Shown here: piece after piece, positions 8,770 through 17,637 of the stretch | Position numbering within the stretch: position 1 is the stretch's first letter | How the letters are laid out: every line of letters begins with the position of its first letter | Assembly: GCA_020639155.1 (NCBI GenBank) | Contig: JACKHF010000001.1 | Span: 1,984,001 to 2,048,000, forward strand | DNA length: 64,000 nucleotides | Reading direction: 5' to 3' | Source: Phycisphaeraceae bacterium | Lineage (GTDB): Bacteria; Planctomycetota; Phycisphaerae; Phycisphaerales; UBA1924 | Translations under genes and position numbers: made by a program | The notes under the pieces: generated by a model | The model's input: only the letters and a program-made list of their open reading frames with translations | Told to the model about the DNA's origin: nothing | Database searches by the model: none

Positions 8770-9174
8770 ATGCACGACCACGATCTCAAACGCAACCCCG
8801 GCGATGCGACCATCGATATTACCTTTGTTCTCGAAGATCCCGACAGCCTGACCGGCACAGACAAGAAGGAATGGAAGGTCAAGGGAGCCAAGGGCGAGGA
8901 CCTGCTCGATATCGCCCTCCACGAGGGGATCAATATTGAGCACGCCTGTGGCGGCGTGTGCGCGTGTTCGACCTGCCACATCTACCTCGAAAAGGGAGAG
9001 GACGATGTGTGCGAATCGACTGAGGCTGAGGAGGATCGTGTCGAAGAAGCGCCGGGTATCCAGATCAACTCCCGTCTTGCGTGCCAGTGCATCATCGAAG
9101 GCGAGGGCCCGATCCAGGTGCGCGTGCCCGCGTGGAATCGCAACGCGGTGAAGGAAGTCCCGCACACACACTGA
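8770..9174 (+). CDS. [2Fe-2S] ferredoxin, ISC/adrenodoxin type
   Basis: A 134-aa soluble electron carrier. The cluster ligands are Cys60, Cys66, Cys69 and Cys105, giving the C-x5-C-x2-C-xn-C spacing of adrenodoxin/ISC ferredoxins (the segment reads CGGVCACSTC). Two more cysteines (64 and 107) sit next to ligands, and another is at 81. The acidic stretch around 77-95 is the usual partner-docking loop of this family. The N-terminus has about 15 extra residues compared with Escherichia coli Fdx. No iron-sulfur assembly genes are adjacent, so the ISC role is by family only. It is divergent from the GT2 gene. Confidence 0.92.
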   Translation: MHDHDLKRNPGDATIDITFVLEDPDSLTGTDKKEWKVKGAKGEDLLDIALHEGINIEHACGGVCACSTCHIYLEKGEDDVCESTEAEEDRVEEAPGIQINSRLACQCIIEGEGPIQVRVPAWNRNAVKEVPHTH

Positions 9175-9226
9175 TACTGTGGGAGAAGTCCGCGCTCATC
9201 CAGTCTGCGCGCACGAAGGAGTATGC

Positions 9227-10294
9227 ATGCAGACAACTGCTGAGTGGACGACCACAACAACACCCGCTGATGTTGCATCCAGATTGCGAAGCGCAAAGCA
9301 CGTCGCGGTTGTGACACATCAAAAGCCAGACGGTGACGCGATTGGGTCCACACTCTCTGTCGTTCTGGCGCTGCAGCACGCAAACCCGCAGACGGATATC
9401 ACGCTGGTATACGCAGGATCAATGCCGACGTGGGCAAGCGAGATTCTTGGCGATCAACCGTGGCTGCACATTGCTGAGGAAGGCTCGATCAATCTGGGCA
9501 AGCGACCCGAGTTGTGCATTGTGTTTGACACGGGTACGCGCCAGCAGATCGGTGCTGACATGACACGATGGATTGAGGGTGATCCTGCAAGCACGATCAT
9601 CGTCGATCATCACAAGCAGGGCGATCCCGACCTTGCGAGCGACAGAATCGTCAGCACGTCGTCCGCTGCGGTGTGCGAGGTGTCTGCGCAGATCTGTTGC
9701 GCATTGCTCAATACAAAGTCGAGCGCCGAACTTCCAAAGGATATTGCGACAGCGATCTATCTTGGGCTTGCGACCGACACAGGCTGGTTCAAGTATTCCA
9801 ATGTCACGGCGACGACGCTGCATCTTGCTGCGGACCTGATCGATGCTGGCGTGGATCATGCAGCGTTGTTTGATACTGTCGAAGCGCAGGACCGGATCAA
9901 TCGGTATCAGCTCATGGGACGCTCGTTCTCATCACTTGAGTCTGTCTTTGACGGGCAGGTAACGGTTCAGCGCATCACAGCTGACGACTTTGCGCAGACG
10001 GATGCGCTCGAGAGCGAACTCAACGGATTTTCCGCGATCCCGCTGATGGTCAAGACAGCACGCGTTTCTGTACTGCTGACACAATCGCCCGCAAAGCCAA
10101 GCCAGACCAAGGTCAGCTTGCGATCAAAGCCCGGGAAATATGCCGTGGATGTGAGCGCAATTGCAAGCTCGCTCGGCGGTGGGGGGCATGCGCGTGCTGC
10201 GGGCGCGCGTCTCGACATGCCGATCAATGAAGCGAAGCAGACAGTGCTCAACGCGATCAAGCCGCATCTTTCGTCGCTGGCATCGCACGCATGA
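9227..10294 (+). CDS. nrnA: DHH-family phosphoesterase, NrnA-like (oligoribonuclease / pAp phosphatase)
   Basis: A 355-aa enzyme. The DHH domain shows PDGDAIGS, FDTGTRQQIG, DHHKQGDPD and ATDTGWF, the ordered metal-binding motifs of NrnA-type nanoRNases. The DHHA1 domain near the end has GGGGHARAAGA, the substrate-binding loop. These enzymes degrade 2-5 nt RNAs and can remove the 3' phosphate of pAp. I start at 9227 because GAAGGAG lies 8 bases upstream; an in-frame start 48 bases earlier lacks this. The stop overlaps the start of the methyltransferase gene (ATGA), so the two are probably co-translated. Confidence 0.88.
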   Translation: MQTTAEWTTTTTPADVASRLRSAKHVAVVTHQKPDGDAIGSTLSVVLALQHANPQTDITLVYAGSMPTWASEILGDQPWLHIAEEGSINLGKRPELCIVFDTGTRQQIGADMTRWIEGDPASTIIVDHHKQGDPDLASDRIVSTSSAAVCEVSAQICCALLNTKSSAELPKDIATAIYLGLATDTGWFKYSNVTATTLHLAADLIDAGVDHAALFDTVEAQDRINRYQLMGRSFSSLESVFDGQVTVQRITADDFAQTDALESELNGFSAIPLMVKTARVSVLLTQSPAKPSQTKVSLRSKPGKYAVDVSAIASSLGGGGHARAAGARLDMPINEAKQTVLNAIKPHLSSLASHA

Positions 10295-11094
10295 ACGACC
10301 AGCCAGCCAATCACAGTCGTCCGCAGCGCAGGCCCCGTCGCGGTCCTGATCGTCCGCCGCTCAATATCTTTGCGACAACGCTGTGGGAGTATCCCAGTCA
10401 GCACTACACGTCCGAGCGCACCGGCTCGACCATGCAGGGCAACAAGGACTACGCGGGCGCAACACCATCATGGGTCATCTGGCAACTGCTCCAAAGATAC
10501 ACGCGAAAGAACGACCTTGTTGTCGACCCAATGTGCGGATCGGGTACGACGATTGATGTTGCGCGCGATCTTGAACGCAAGGTGCTGGGATACGATCTTG
10601 CACCGAGTCGTGATGACATCTTCCGTGCAGATGCGCGCAAGATGCCTCTCGAAGATGGCAAAGCGGACTTTGTGTTTGTCGATCCGCCGTACTCAACGCA
10701 CATCGATTACTCGGATGATCCGCGGTGCATCGGCAAACTCGATTCCGGCGGTGATGACAACGGGCAGGCGTACTATGACGCGATGACAAAGGTGATCGCT
10801 GAGATCGATCGCGTGCTGAAGAACCGCCGGTACATGGCACTCTACGTGTCGGACTCATGGACAAAGCGGAAGAAGAACGATCCGGGGTTTGGCTCGGGGA
10901 ACTTCATGCCGATCGGGTTTGAGTTGTTCTCGATCATGCGCCAGCACTTTGTCCCGGTGGACATCATCGCGGTGGTGCGTCACAACCAGAAGCTTGCCAA
11001 GGGAAACTGGAAAAAGACAGCAATCGAGAGCAACTTCTTCCTGCGAGGGTTCAACTACCTGTTCATCATGAAGAAAGATGCACGAGGCATCTGA
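10291..11094 (+). CDS. Orphan DNA (adenine/cytosine-N4) methyltransferase
   Basis: A 267-aa Rossmann methyltransferase. The S-adenosylmethionine motif DPMCGSGTT is at residues 79-87 and the amino-methyl-transfer motif DPPY at 131-134, indicating N4-cytosine or N6-adenine methylation. The first 25 residues are basic and proline-rich, probably disordered. The conserved block around residues 30-60 (LWEYPSQHYTSERTGSTMQG) is typical of small DPMCGSGTT-type DNA methylases. It overlaps nrnA by four bases. No restriction endonuclease, specificity subunit or Vsr gene is nearby, so this is an orphan enzyme. Methylation of structured RNA rather than DNA is not excluded. It converges on the SPFH gene with 5 bases between stops. 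Confidence 0.75.
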   Translation: MNDQPANHSRPQRRPRRGPDRPPLNIFATTLWEYPSQHYTSERTGSTMQGNKDYAGATPSWVIWQLLQRYTRKNDLVVDPMCGSGTTIDVARDLERKVLGYDLAPSRDDIFRADARKMPLEDGKADFVFVDPPYSTHIDYSDDPRCIGKLDSGGDDNGQAYYDAMTKVIAEIDRVLKNRRYMALYVSDSWTKRKKNDPGFGSGNFMPIGFELFSIMRQHFVPVDIIAVVRHNQKLAKGNWKKTAIESNFFLRGFNYLFIMKKDARGI

Positions 11095-11099
11095 GCAGA

Positions 11100-12677
11100 T
11101 CATGGCCGCTCTGACTTTTCAACCATCGAATCCAGCATGGTGCCAATGAGCGCAGTGGTCTCGCCGCCACCAAGCCCGTTGCTGTCATTTCCGCTCACCA
11201 TCACGCGCGGTGTGATCTGGATGCCCTGCTCACCGACAATCTTCAACACCTCGATCAGTGCAGCATTTGTTTTGCCGATCTGTTCTGCGATCTGCTTGTA
11301 TGCGTCGGCTTGTGCAAGCGCACGGATCTTGATCGCTTCCGCTTCTGCGCCCGCTTCGAGTATCAGCTTTGCCTTGTTTTCCTCGGCAATTTGGACCTCA
11401 TACTTTGCGGTTGCGAGGCGTTTTTCTTCCTCGGCTTCCTGCTCGGTGCGCGTCAGTTCCTTCTTCTGCTCTGCAGCACGTTGCTGTTCCTGATACGTTT
11501 CCTGCTCCTGCAGTGCGATTTCTCGATCGGTCTGTGTTTTCAGCAGGTTCTGCCAGCGTTCCGAGTCATCGCCAAGATCGGCGATCAGCACCGCGTTGAT
11601 CGTGATCCCATAGGGTTCCATCTCCTTTTTCAGCATTTCGAGCGATCGGGATTCCTGCTGCACGCGCTGCTGCACGTAATCGAGTGCCTTCACGTCCTGT
11701 GCGTTGTTGCGGAAGATCGAACGCACCGATGCCTGAAGCACGCGGAGCATGTTCTCGTCGTCGTCCTGCAGTCTCGCAACGACCATGGATGCGCTGTCCT
11801 GCTCGATCTTGTATCTCACACGCACATCAACCGGGAACTCGAACGCGTCGCTCGTGCGCACGGTGATCTCGCGATCCATCTCGTCTGTTGATTCGGATGC
11901 GCTCTTGGTAAAGTCTGCGATTGACTCACGCGTTGTTACCATTGTGATCTCGTACGCTTTAGTATTGATGTTGTACTTGCCCGGCGTGAGCACTTCCTTC
12001 CAGATGCCTTTGAACTGTCTTTCTACAAGCAGTGGCTGCTTTCCGTCGATCAGCGGTGGTTCAGTGCCAACATTGCTCTTCACAACACCCACAGTTGCGC
12101 GCTCGATGTTTGTGACGGTGATCATCTCAACATTGAACAGTTTCGTGTTGATGCGATACTCCCCCGGTGCGAGTACGGTTGTTTGCGGTCCCTTGTGCCC
12201 TTTGCCGTCAGTCAGGAAATATTCAGCATCCTGAGCCATGCGTTTGATCTCATCATCTGTGCCTTTCCATTCTGGTGCGTAGACCGCGTTTGGTGGGAGT
12301 GGCAAACCGTCCTTCGCAGTTAGAATACCGACATAGCCTTCACTGATTTCCGTCACAGGAACATAATCGATGTCAAAGATGACTGGCCACATCCACAGAT
12401 GCCAGCCGGGGGGGAGGACGCGCGCCTGCGGACCCATTTCGCCGTTCGTTGCGATGATTTTGCCCGCGGGCAGTTTCGCACCAAGCGCATTCTTGACGAC
12501 AATGCCAACCTGATTGGAGCGAACGTATCTGAACGAACTGAAGACAATGCCAGCGATCAGTGCGACCAGAGCAAGCCCAGCAGCTCCGGCCTTGAGTTCT
12601 TTGGAAGGAATCTTGGGGAGTGTTGACAGCAGACCCAGTGCGACCATGATGCCGATTGCAAGAAAAATGATTGACAT
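11100..12677 (-). CDS. SPFH (band 7) domain membrane protein, flotillin-like
   Basis: A 525-aa membrane scaffold protein. Two N-terminal hydrophobic segments (about 3-20 and 31-50) are followed by an extended beta region and an SPFH domain, then a long E/Q/R-rich coiled coil (about 375-440) and an Ala-rich segment around 450-490 (ALAQADAYKQIAEQIGKTNAAL) typical of flotillins. Before and within the SPFH region, the pattern [V/L]LxPGxYxINTKxxxVxMVT occurs three times (about 86-120, 166-200 and 227-255). The start at 12677 has GAGAGGAG upstream; an in-frame GTG 15 bases earlier would overlap that site. Likely role is membrane microdomain organisation or control of a protease; no NfeD gene is adjacent. 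Confidence 0.85.
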   Translation of the reverse strand: MSIIFLAIGIMVALGLLSTLPKIPSKELKAGAAGLALVALIAGIVFSSFRYVRSNQVGIVVKNALGAKLPAGKIIATNGEMGPQARVLPPGWHLWMWPVIFDIDYVPVTEISEGYVGILTAKDGLPLPPNAVYAPEWKGTDDEIKRMAQDAEYFLTDGKGHKGPQTTVLAPGEYRINTKLFNVEMITVTNIERATVGVVKSNVGTEPPLIDGKQPLLVERQFKGIWKEVLTPGKYNINTKAYEITMVTTRESIADFTKSASESTDEMDREITVRTSDAFEFPVDVRVRYKIEQDSASMVVARLQDDDENMLRVLQASVRSIFRNNAQDVKALDYVQQRVQQESRSLEMLKKEMEPYGITINAVLIADLGDDSERWQNLLKTQTDREIALQEQETYQEQQRAAEQKKELTRTEQEAEEEKRLATAKYEVQIAEENKAKLILEAGAEAEAIKIRALAQADAYKQIAEQIGKTNAALIEVLKIVGEQGIQITPRVMVSGNDSNGLGGGETTALIGTMLDSMVEKSERP

Positions 12678-12816
12678 GTGCTCTCCTCTCACGCGAAACT
12701 GCAGGATCCGCTGCGATATTGGGAAACACAGCGTTCGACTTTCAGGGTTTGTGCGGGCTAACGTCCTGCACCGAATCCATGTCTCCTCCCATTATCGTTG
12801 AGTGATTGGTTTCCGC

Positions 12817-14619
12817 ATGAATCAGACGCAGCCACAAACAGTCCAGTCACCACTCGCCCAAGCCGTTGCCGAGGTTGTTGCGACAGAAGACATAATCCGC
12901 CAGGGCGGCGGTGCGAAAGCGGTCGAGCGTCAGCACGCAAAGAACAGACTGACTGCGCGAGAACGGGTTGGGAAGCTCATTGATGCGGATACCTCGTTTA
13001 CAGAACTTGGTCTGTGGTCAGCCTTTGGTATGTACAAGGAGCACGGCGGCGCGCCAGCAGCAGGTGTTGTGACCGGCGTGGGCGAGATCGATGGACACCA
13101 GTGCATGATCATTGCCAACGATGCGACGGTCAAAGCCGGCGCGTTCTTCCCAATGACATGCAAGAAGATCATCCGCGCTCAGCACATCGCGCGCAACGCG
13201 CGATTACCACTGGTGTATCTTGTTGATTCTGCTGGCGTGTTTCTGCCCATGCAGGAGGATGTGTTCCCGGATGCCGACGACTTCGGTCGTATCTTCTATC
13301 TCAACTCCGTTATCAGCGCGGAAGGCATTCCACAGATCGCTGCGATCATGGGATACTGCGTCGCTGGTGGCGGGTATCTCCCTGTGCTGTGCGACAATCT
13401 CATCATGACAGAGGGTTCGGGGCTGTACCTTGCCGGACCAGCACTCGTGAAAGCAGCCATTGGTCAGGATGTGACCGATGAGGAACTCGGCGGCGCAACC
13501 ATGCACGCGCAGATCTCCGGCACGATTGACTACAAGGAACCCGACGACGATCACGCGATCGATCGCGTGCGTGCGCTCGTTGGCAAGTTGTCTCCGTATC
13601 AGGTTGCAGGAACGCAGCGATCCTGGGCGCAGCCGGAACAGTCTGAGGCGGAAACGGAACTCGCTGATGAGTTCGCAAAACGTATGAAGGAACGTATGTT
13701 GCGAGCAGCTGAGACGGACTCGAAAGAGTTGGTTGTTGAAGAGCAGCCGTTCCGTGATCCCAGCGACGTGTACGACATTTTCACGGACAAGCCCGGTACC
13801 CAGTACGACGTGAAGGACATCATTTCGTGTCTTGTAGATGCTCGCGCAGTGCGCAATGACGAAGGGTTCAAATCGCTCGCGCCTGACTTTGACGAGTACA
13901 AGGAGGACTACGGACGTTCATTGGTGTGCGGGTATGCGCGCATCGATGGGCATGTGTGTGGGATCGTTGCGAATCAGGGCAAGCTGACCGAGCGTGTGAT
14001 GCCTGGCGGAAAGGCTGGCCCGAGCAAATCGACGAATATGCCACGCGTTATTTACGACGACTCGGCGGACAAAGCAGCACGGTTTATCATGGACTGCAAC
14101 CAGAAGCGCGTGCCCATCGTGTTCCTGCACGACACGAACGGATTCATGGTCGGGCGGGACTCAGAACAGGGAGGCATCATCCGCGCTGGTGCGAAACTGG
14201 TCAACGCGGTGAGCAACTGCGTCGTGCCAAAGATCGTTGTCGTGCTTGGTGGGTCGTATGGCGCGGGCCACTACGCGATGTGCGGGCGCGCGTTTGAGCC
14301 CTTTGTCACGCTTGCGTGGCCCGGCGCGAAGTACGCAGTGATGGGTGCAAATCAGGCGACCGGCACGCTCGCCATGATCGAGGAACGATCGCGCGAGCGC
14401 GCAGGGGAAAAAATAGACGAAGATGTCCACAAGCAGATTCTCGCCGCGGTCCATGCCAGCTACACCGAGCAGCAGGACATTCGATACGCAGCTGCGCGTG
14501 GATGGGTCGATCGCATCATCAAGCCCGAGGACACTCGCAGAGAACTGGGTGTTGCCCTTGATATGACCACGCATTGGGACTGGTCAAAGCAGTTCTGCAC
14601 AGGCGTGTTGCAGGTGTAA
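12817..14619 (+). CDS. Acyl-CoA carboxylase, carboxyltransferase (beta) subunit
   Basis: A 600-aa crotonase-fold enzyme with two carboxyltransferase halves. The N-half contains NRLTARERVGKLID and the acyl-CoA-binding oxyanion region GYCVAGGGYLPVLCDN; the C-half has FLHDTNGFMVG and VVLGGSYGAGHYAMCGRAF with PGAKYAVMG. These match methylcrotonyl-/propionyl-/geranyl-CoA carboxylase beta subunits, which transfer CO2 from carboxybiotin to an acyl-CoA. The substrate cannot be fixed from motifs, though length and LAGPALVKAA favour the methylcrotonyl-like branch. The biotin carboxylase/BCCP subunit is not in the window. ATG at 12817 chosen; an in-frame GTG lies 15 bases upstream and neither has a strong ribosome binding site. 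Confidence 0.92.
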   Translation: MNQTQPQTVQSPLAQAVAEVVATEDIIRQGGGAKAVERQHAKNRLTARERVGKLIDADTSFTELGLWSAFGMYKEHGGAPAAGVVTGVGEIDGHQCMIIANDATVKAGAFFPMTCKKIIRAQHIARNARLPLVYLVDSAGVFLPMQEDVFPDADDFGRIFYLNSVISAEGIPQIAAIMGYCVAGGGYLPVLCDNLIMTEGSGLYLAGPALVKAAIGQDVTDEELGGATMHAQISGTIDYKEPDDDHAIDRVRALVGKLSPYQVAGTQRSWAQPEQSEAETELADEFAKRMKERMLRAAETDSKELVVEEQPFRDPSDVYDIFTDKPGTQYDVKDIISCLVDARAVRNDEGFKSLAPDFDEYKEDYGRSLVCGYARIDGHVCGIVANQGKLTERVMPGGKAGPSKSTNMPRVIYDDSADKAARFIMDCNQKRVPIVFLHDTNGFMVGRDSEQGGIIRAGAKLVNAVSNCVVPKIVVVLGGSYGAGHYAMCGRAFEPFVTLAWPGAKYAVMGANQATGTLAMIEERSRERAGEKIDEDVHKQILAAVHASYTEQQDIRYAAARGWVDRIIKPEDTRRELGVALDMTTHWDWSKQFCTGVLQV

Positions 14620-14628
14620 CGTCTTTGA

Positions 14629-15081
14629 TCAGTTGCCGATAGAAACAACATATGCTAGACGCCCGGATTGGATTTCAATGCCGCCGGATGACGTCGGCTC
14701 ACCATACATGTCAAACGTGATGTAGTCACCACCCGCGATAGAAACGCGGGTGATCTCAGCGTTGTAAGGTGGATCATCCAGGGACACAGATTCCATGCTG
14801 GAGGCATCACTCACGTCGCCAAACTCACCCTGATACATGCGATAGCGCGTGCCCGGATTATCGAACACAATAGTCCACGAGGTGCCGGTTGCTCTCGCAA
14901 GTCGCTTGATGCGTTCAATGTCAGCAACAACACGATCGTACGCGGACGAAGCGCGATACCGCTCAAGTGCGAACCCGTATCGAGGGAGAGCGATTGCTGC
15001 AATAGTACCAATGATTGCTAGCACCACCACCACCTCAACGAGGCTGAACGCAGCATAACAACGTGATCTGTTGCGTTCCAT
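14629..15081 (-). CDS. Minor pseudopilin, GspH-like
   Basis: A 150-aa prepilin. After a short basic leader, the cleavage region reads YAA-FSLVEVVVVLAIIG, with Phe at +1 and Glu at +5 of the mature protein but Ala, not Gly, at -1. The hydrophobic helix is followed by a helical stalk and a beta-rich C-domain (SWTIVFDNPGTRYRMYQ), as in GspH/FimT minor pseudopilins. The ATG at 15081 is preceded by AAGGAG at 11-16 bases; an earlier in-frame start would add a leader that makes no sense. It lies 100 bp downstream of the GspG-like gene in the same orientation and is the last gene of this cluster. Confidence 0.85.
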   Translation of the reverse strand: MERNRSRCYAAFSLVEVVVVLAIIGTIAAIALPRYGFALERYRASSAYDRVVADIERIKRLARATGTSWTIVFDNPGTRYRMYQGEFGDVSDASSMESVSLDDPPYNAEITRVSIAGGDYITFDMYGEPTSSGGIEIQSGRLAYVVSIGN

Positions 15082-15181
15082 TGCGCGCACTCCTTGTGCA
15101 CACCAGGTGGACTTCAAAGGAAACACGCCCCGCGCGGTCAAGCTGCGGAGCATGTGCGATCATAAGGGGAGCATATTGAGA

Positions 15182-15664
15182 TTAATACGCGTTGTACTTG
15201 GTGCCGTCCTGATCTGTGTCAGCGTCCGGCGATCCAGCAATAACCTTGCCTGTTGACGCGTCGTACACCCAGCCCGAGGTTGCCGACTGAGCAGCTTCAA
15301 CAGCGCTCAAACCCTTGTTTGTTCCGACTGGAAGAGTGGGAATCTCGGTAAGATACGGACCGTAGATTCGACCTGTTGCTGCATCAAACGCATCATTTGC
15401 ATCGGTGCCATCAATCTTTGTGTACTTTGTCATCTGATCGACAAAGCTTGCCAGTGTAGGAAGCCTGCCCTCATGCTCTGCGCGATAGAGTTCGATTGCG
15501 CTGCGGAGCACCTGCAAATCACCGCGAAGCGCAACACCACCTGCGTTGTTCGCACCACGTGACATGCGCGGGATCGCGATAGCTGCGATGACGCCAATGA
15601 TAACGAGCACCACAACGAGTTCGATCAGACTGAATGCTCTGTTCTTGCGAATGCGATGGAACAT
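15182..15664 (-). CDS. GspG-like major pseudopilin with a C-terminal DxDxDG loop
   Basis: A 160-aa prepilin-type protein. The leader MFHRIRKNRA precedes FSLIELVVVLVIIGVIAAIAI, with Ala at -1 and Glu at +5. The mature part has the GspG pattern: a long helix with LRGDLQVLRSAIELYRAEHEGRLP, then a short loop-rich C-domain with PYLTEIPTLPVG. GspG is the main subunit of the type II secretion pseudopilus. The C-terminus holds DADTDQDG (residues 147-154), which matches a DxDxDG calcium loop; GspG proteins are known to need calcium at the C-domain, though the usual site differs in sequence. A 179-bp gap upstream suggests its own promoter. Confidence 0.88.
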   Translation of the reverse strand: MFHRIRKNRAFSLIELVVVLVIIGVIAAIAIPRMSRGANNAGGVALRGDLQVLRSAIELYRAEHEGRLPTLASFVDQMTKYTKIDGTDANDAFDAATGRIYGPYLTEIPTLPVGTNKGLSAVEAAQSATSGWVYDASTGKVIAGSPDADTDQDGTKYNAY

Positions 15665-15843
15665 GCCACTATCCCCGTATGTAACTCATGCGATCGCAGC
15701 TGATTTGCTGCTTCGTGGCACAAGCACCTCCTGCTCGTGCTGACGAGAGATACATCGGATCATTTCTGCGGTATATTCAGTCGGTAACGCACGAAACTTG
15801 TGTTTTTTCAGCAAATGATACCTGTCGCGACTATCCCGCTCGA

Positions 15844-16398
15844 TCATGGGATCGGGTCGAGATACAGCGTTATCACACGGTCTTCGAGAGCAAAGTGAGC
15901 GCTGCGTCCATCGACGTCAAGTAGTGTTGCACCATTGACTTGCTGACCCATCCGGACCGGTTCGCCATTGATCACAGCGTACGGATGACCGGAAGCTTCA
16001 AGCACTGCTGTCAGATGATGTCGCGCAATAAATGCATTTGCATCATCGGTTTGTTCGTTCTCGGATGTGACATACGCAACCGGTTTCCATGCATACGGCA
16101 TGGAAAATCCGTCTGGTGAAGGTATGTCATTCATGCTGTCAGTGACGGAAGCCAGAGCAGAACCAATCCGATCGTTCAGATCTGATGCTCTTGATGACTG
16201 CAGCTGCAACTGGTCCATGAACGCTGCCTGATCTGCAAGCAACGCGAGATCCAGCCCAGAACCTGTCTCTGAAGCATGTGCCGATGCTGGCCCCGAGCTG
16301 AGGACAGACGATCCCAGAAAAACACGATCAACGAGCAGTGCCCCTGCGCACACCGCGATGATGCCGATCGCACGACGTTGCCTCCGGTCGATTTTCAT
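15844..16398 (-). CDS. GspB/GspC/PilP-like inner-membrane protein
   Basis: A 184-aa protein. One helix at about residues 11-28 is followed by a 100-residue low-conservation spacer and a compact C-terminal domain (about 120-184, with YAVINGEPVRMGQQVNGATL and HFALEDRVITLYL). This pattern of a small beta barrel with a repeated V-x-G-x-x-V-x-x-G unit resembles the homology domain of GspC/PilP and the C-domain of GspB/MshK, which touch the secretin. Position just after PilO supports this. Identity within that group is uncertain. The secretin it would contact is not in the window. ATG at 16398 chosen over a TTG 48 bases upstream. Confidence 0.6.
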   Translation of the reverse strand: MKIDRRQRRAIGIIAVCAGALLVDRVFLGSSVLSSGPASAHASETGSGLDLALLADQAAFMDQLQLQSSRASDLNDRIGSALASVTDSMNDIPSPDGFSMPYAWKPVAYVTSENEQTDDANAFIARHHLTAVLEASGHPYAVINGEPVRMGQQVNGATLLDVDGRSAHFALEDRVITLYLDPIP

Positions 16399-16446
16399 AC
16401 CCACACGGGCAATTTGCTTCAGGTGGATGCAAGCGGTCAGGCGCAA

Positions 16447-17034
16447 CTATCGCGTTGTATGTTCCGGTTGTATGGTGTGAGCAACGTGCCACGACATGTC
16501 GAGCACGATACTGGCTTCACCATCTGAAGCACTCTGGATGCTTTGAAGCGAGAATGTTCGAATACCAACGTCCGGGAATGCGGCATGGATAGAACGGACG
16601 AACGCGCTGAACGATGCGTATGTTCCTGTCGCTTCAAGTGATATCGGAGCAGTATTATGTTTTTCACCGATAACTGTCTCGCCCGGAGTCAGCTTATTGA
16701 TCCGGACTTGTGATGCTTCTGCAAGTTCAGCGATCTCAGCAAAGCGCTGATTCTGGTACTCGATTGTGTGAAGCTGGACAGCTGCCTGATCTACTTCGTT
16801 CACACTTGTCTGCAACTGGCTTGCGATCCTTGCCTGATTGGTGGCAATAATCTGCTCACGCTCTTTGGCCTCGTGCAGCAACCTGCCGAGCTCTTCACGT
16901 TCGTTCTCCATGTTGATGACTGGAGCAACGCCGAAGACATACCCAGCGGATGTCAAACTGATCACTACAACGAGGCCAATCGAATGGATCAGCCACCAGC
17001 GTGATTCATGAGCAATGGACTTGCCTCGAAACAT
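16447..17034 (-). CDS. PilO-like pilus/secretion platform protein
   Basis: A 195-aa bitopic inner-membrane protein. A short basic N-terminus, one helix at about 15-36, a coiled-coil region (about 40-100, NEREELGRLLHEAKEREQII) and a ferredoxin-like C-domain (about 110-190) give the standard PilO/GspM layout. The segment YASFSAFVRSIHAAFPDVGI matches the PilO ferredoxin-like helix. It lies three bases after the PilN stop. PilN and PilO form the periplasmic clamp linking the PilM/ATPase platform to the outer parts of the machine. Confidence 0.85.
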   Translation of the reverse strand: MFRGKSIAHESRWWLIHSIGLVVVISLTSAGYVFGVAPVINMENEREELGRLLHEAKEREQIIATNQARIASQLQTSVNEVDQAAVQLHTIEYQNQRFAEIAELAEASQVRINKLTPGETVIGEKHNTAPISLEATGTYASFSAFVRSIHAAFPDVGIRTFSLQSIQSASDGEASIVLDMSWHVAHTIQPEHTTR

Positions 17035-17037
17035 CGG

Positions 17038-17637
17038 TTATCCCCGCAACTCACACGTGATGGTAAATGTTGATGCGCTGGTGTTCTGGACCATGCTTCT
17101 GCTTGTGCCGTTCAACGTCACGCGCTGGAAGATCCCGCTCTTCTCAAGCTTCAGTACAAATCCTGTAACATCGGTCGGTGCCAGCCCGGCACCGTCAAGC
17201 TCCAGCACATACACATCCTGCGTGCGTGTACTGTTGGCGGCCGTCTCCTTCGATTTGGGGTCGTGTGCTTCGAGCGGATCAACCCGAACACCGCGCAGCA
17301 CAACCCGATCCCCCTTGATTCGTGCCAGATAATCCAGCAGCAGGCTCCAGTCCGGCTGATCACCGATTTCGCGGAGAAGATTCAGCTTTGCTTCTGCCTG
17401 CTTGAGCTGTGCGATCGCATCTTCAAGGCGCTGTGATTCCTTCCTGGCGCTCGCTTCAGTATCGTCGATAGCCTTGCATACGCGGGCCTGATCGTCCTGT
17501 CGATAGGAGTATCCAGCACCTGACACAGATGCGACAACGATGGTGTACGCAATACCAACAGAGATCCAGAACCGTGTGCGAATACGGCGTTCGCGCGATT
17601 CAATGCGAATCTTTGGTACAAGATTGATGCCGCTCAT
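17038..17637 (-). CDS. PilN-like pilus/secretion platform protein
   Basis: A 199-aa bitopic protein. It begins SGINLVPKIRIESRERR: the INLVP-like N-terminal motif of PilN, which plugs into the groove of PilM. One helix (about 25-45) follows, then a coiled coil (55-95) and a ferredoxin-like domain (about 100-195, DWSLLLDYLARIKGDRVVLRGVRV). The start overlaps the PilM stop by four bases, consistent with the tight PilM-PilN partnership. Start, length and order all match the PilMNO set. Confidence 0.9.
   Translation of the reverse strand: MSGINLVPKIRIESRERRIRTRFWISVGIAYTIVVASVSGAGYSYRQDDQARVCKAIDDTEASARKESQRLEDAIAQLKQAEAKLNLLREIGDQPDWSLLLDYLARIKGDRVVLRGVRVDPLEAHDPKSKETAANSTRTQDVYVLELDGAGLAPTDVTGFVLKLEKSGIFQRVTLNGTSRSMVQNTSASTFTITCELRG

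Noticed and set aside
10291..11094. Restriction-modification system.
   Set aside because: Only a methyltransferase is present; neighbours are a nanoRNase and an SPFH protein.
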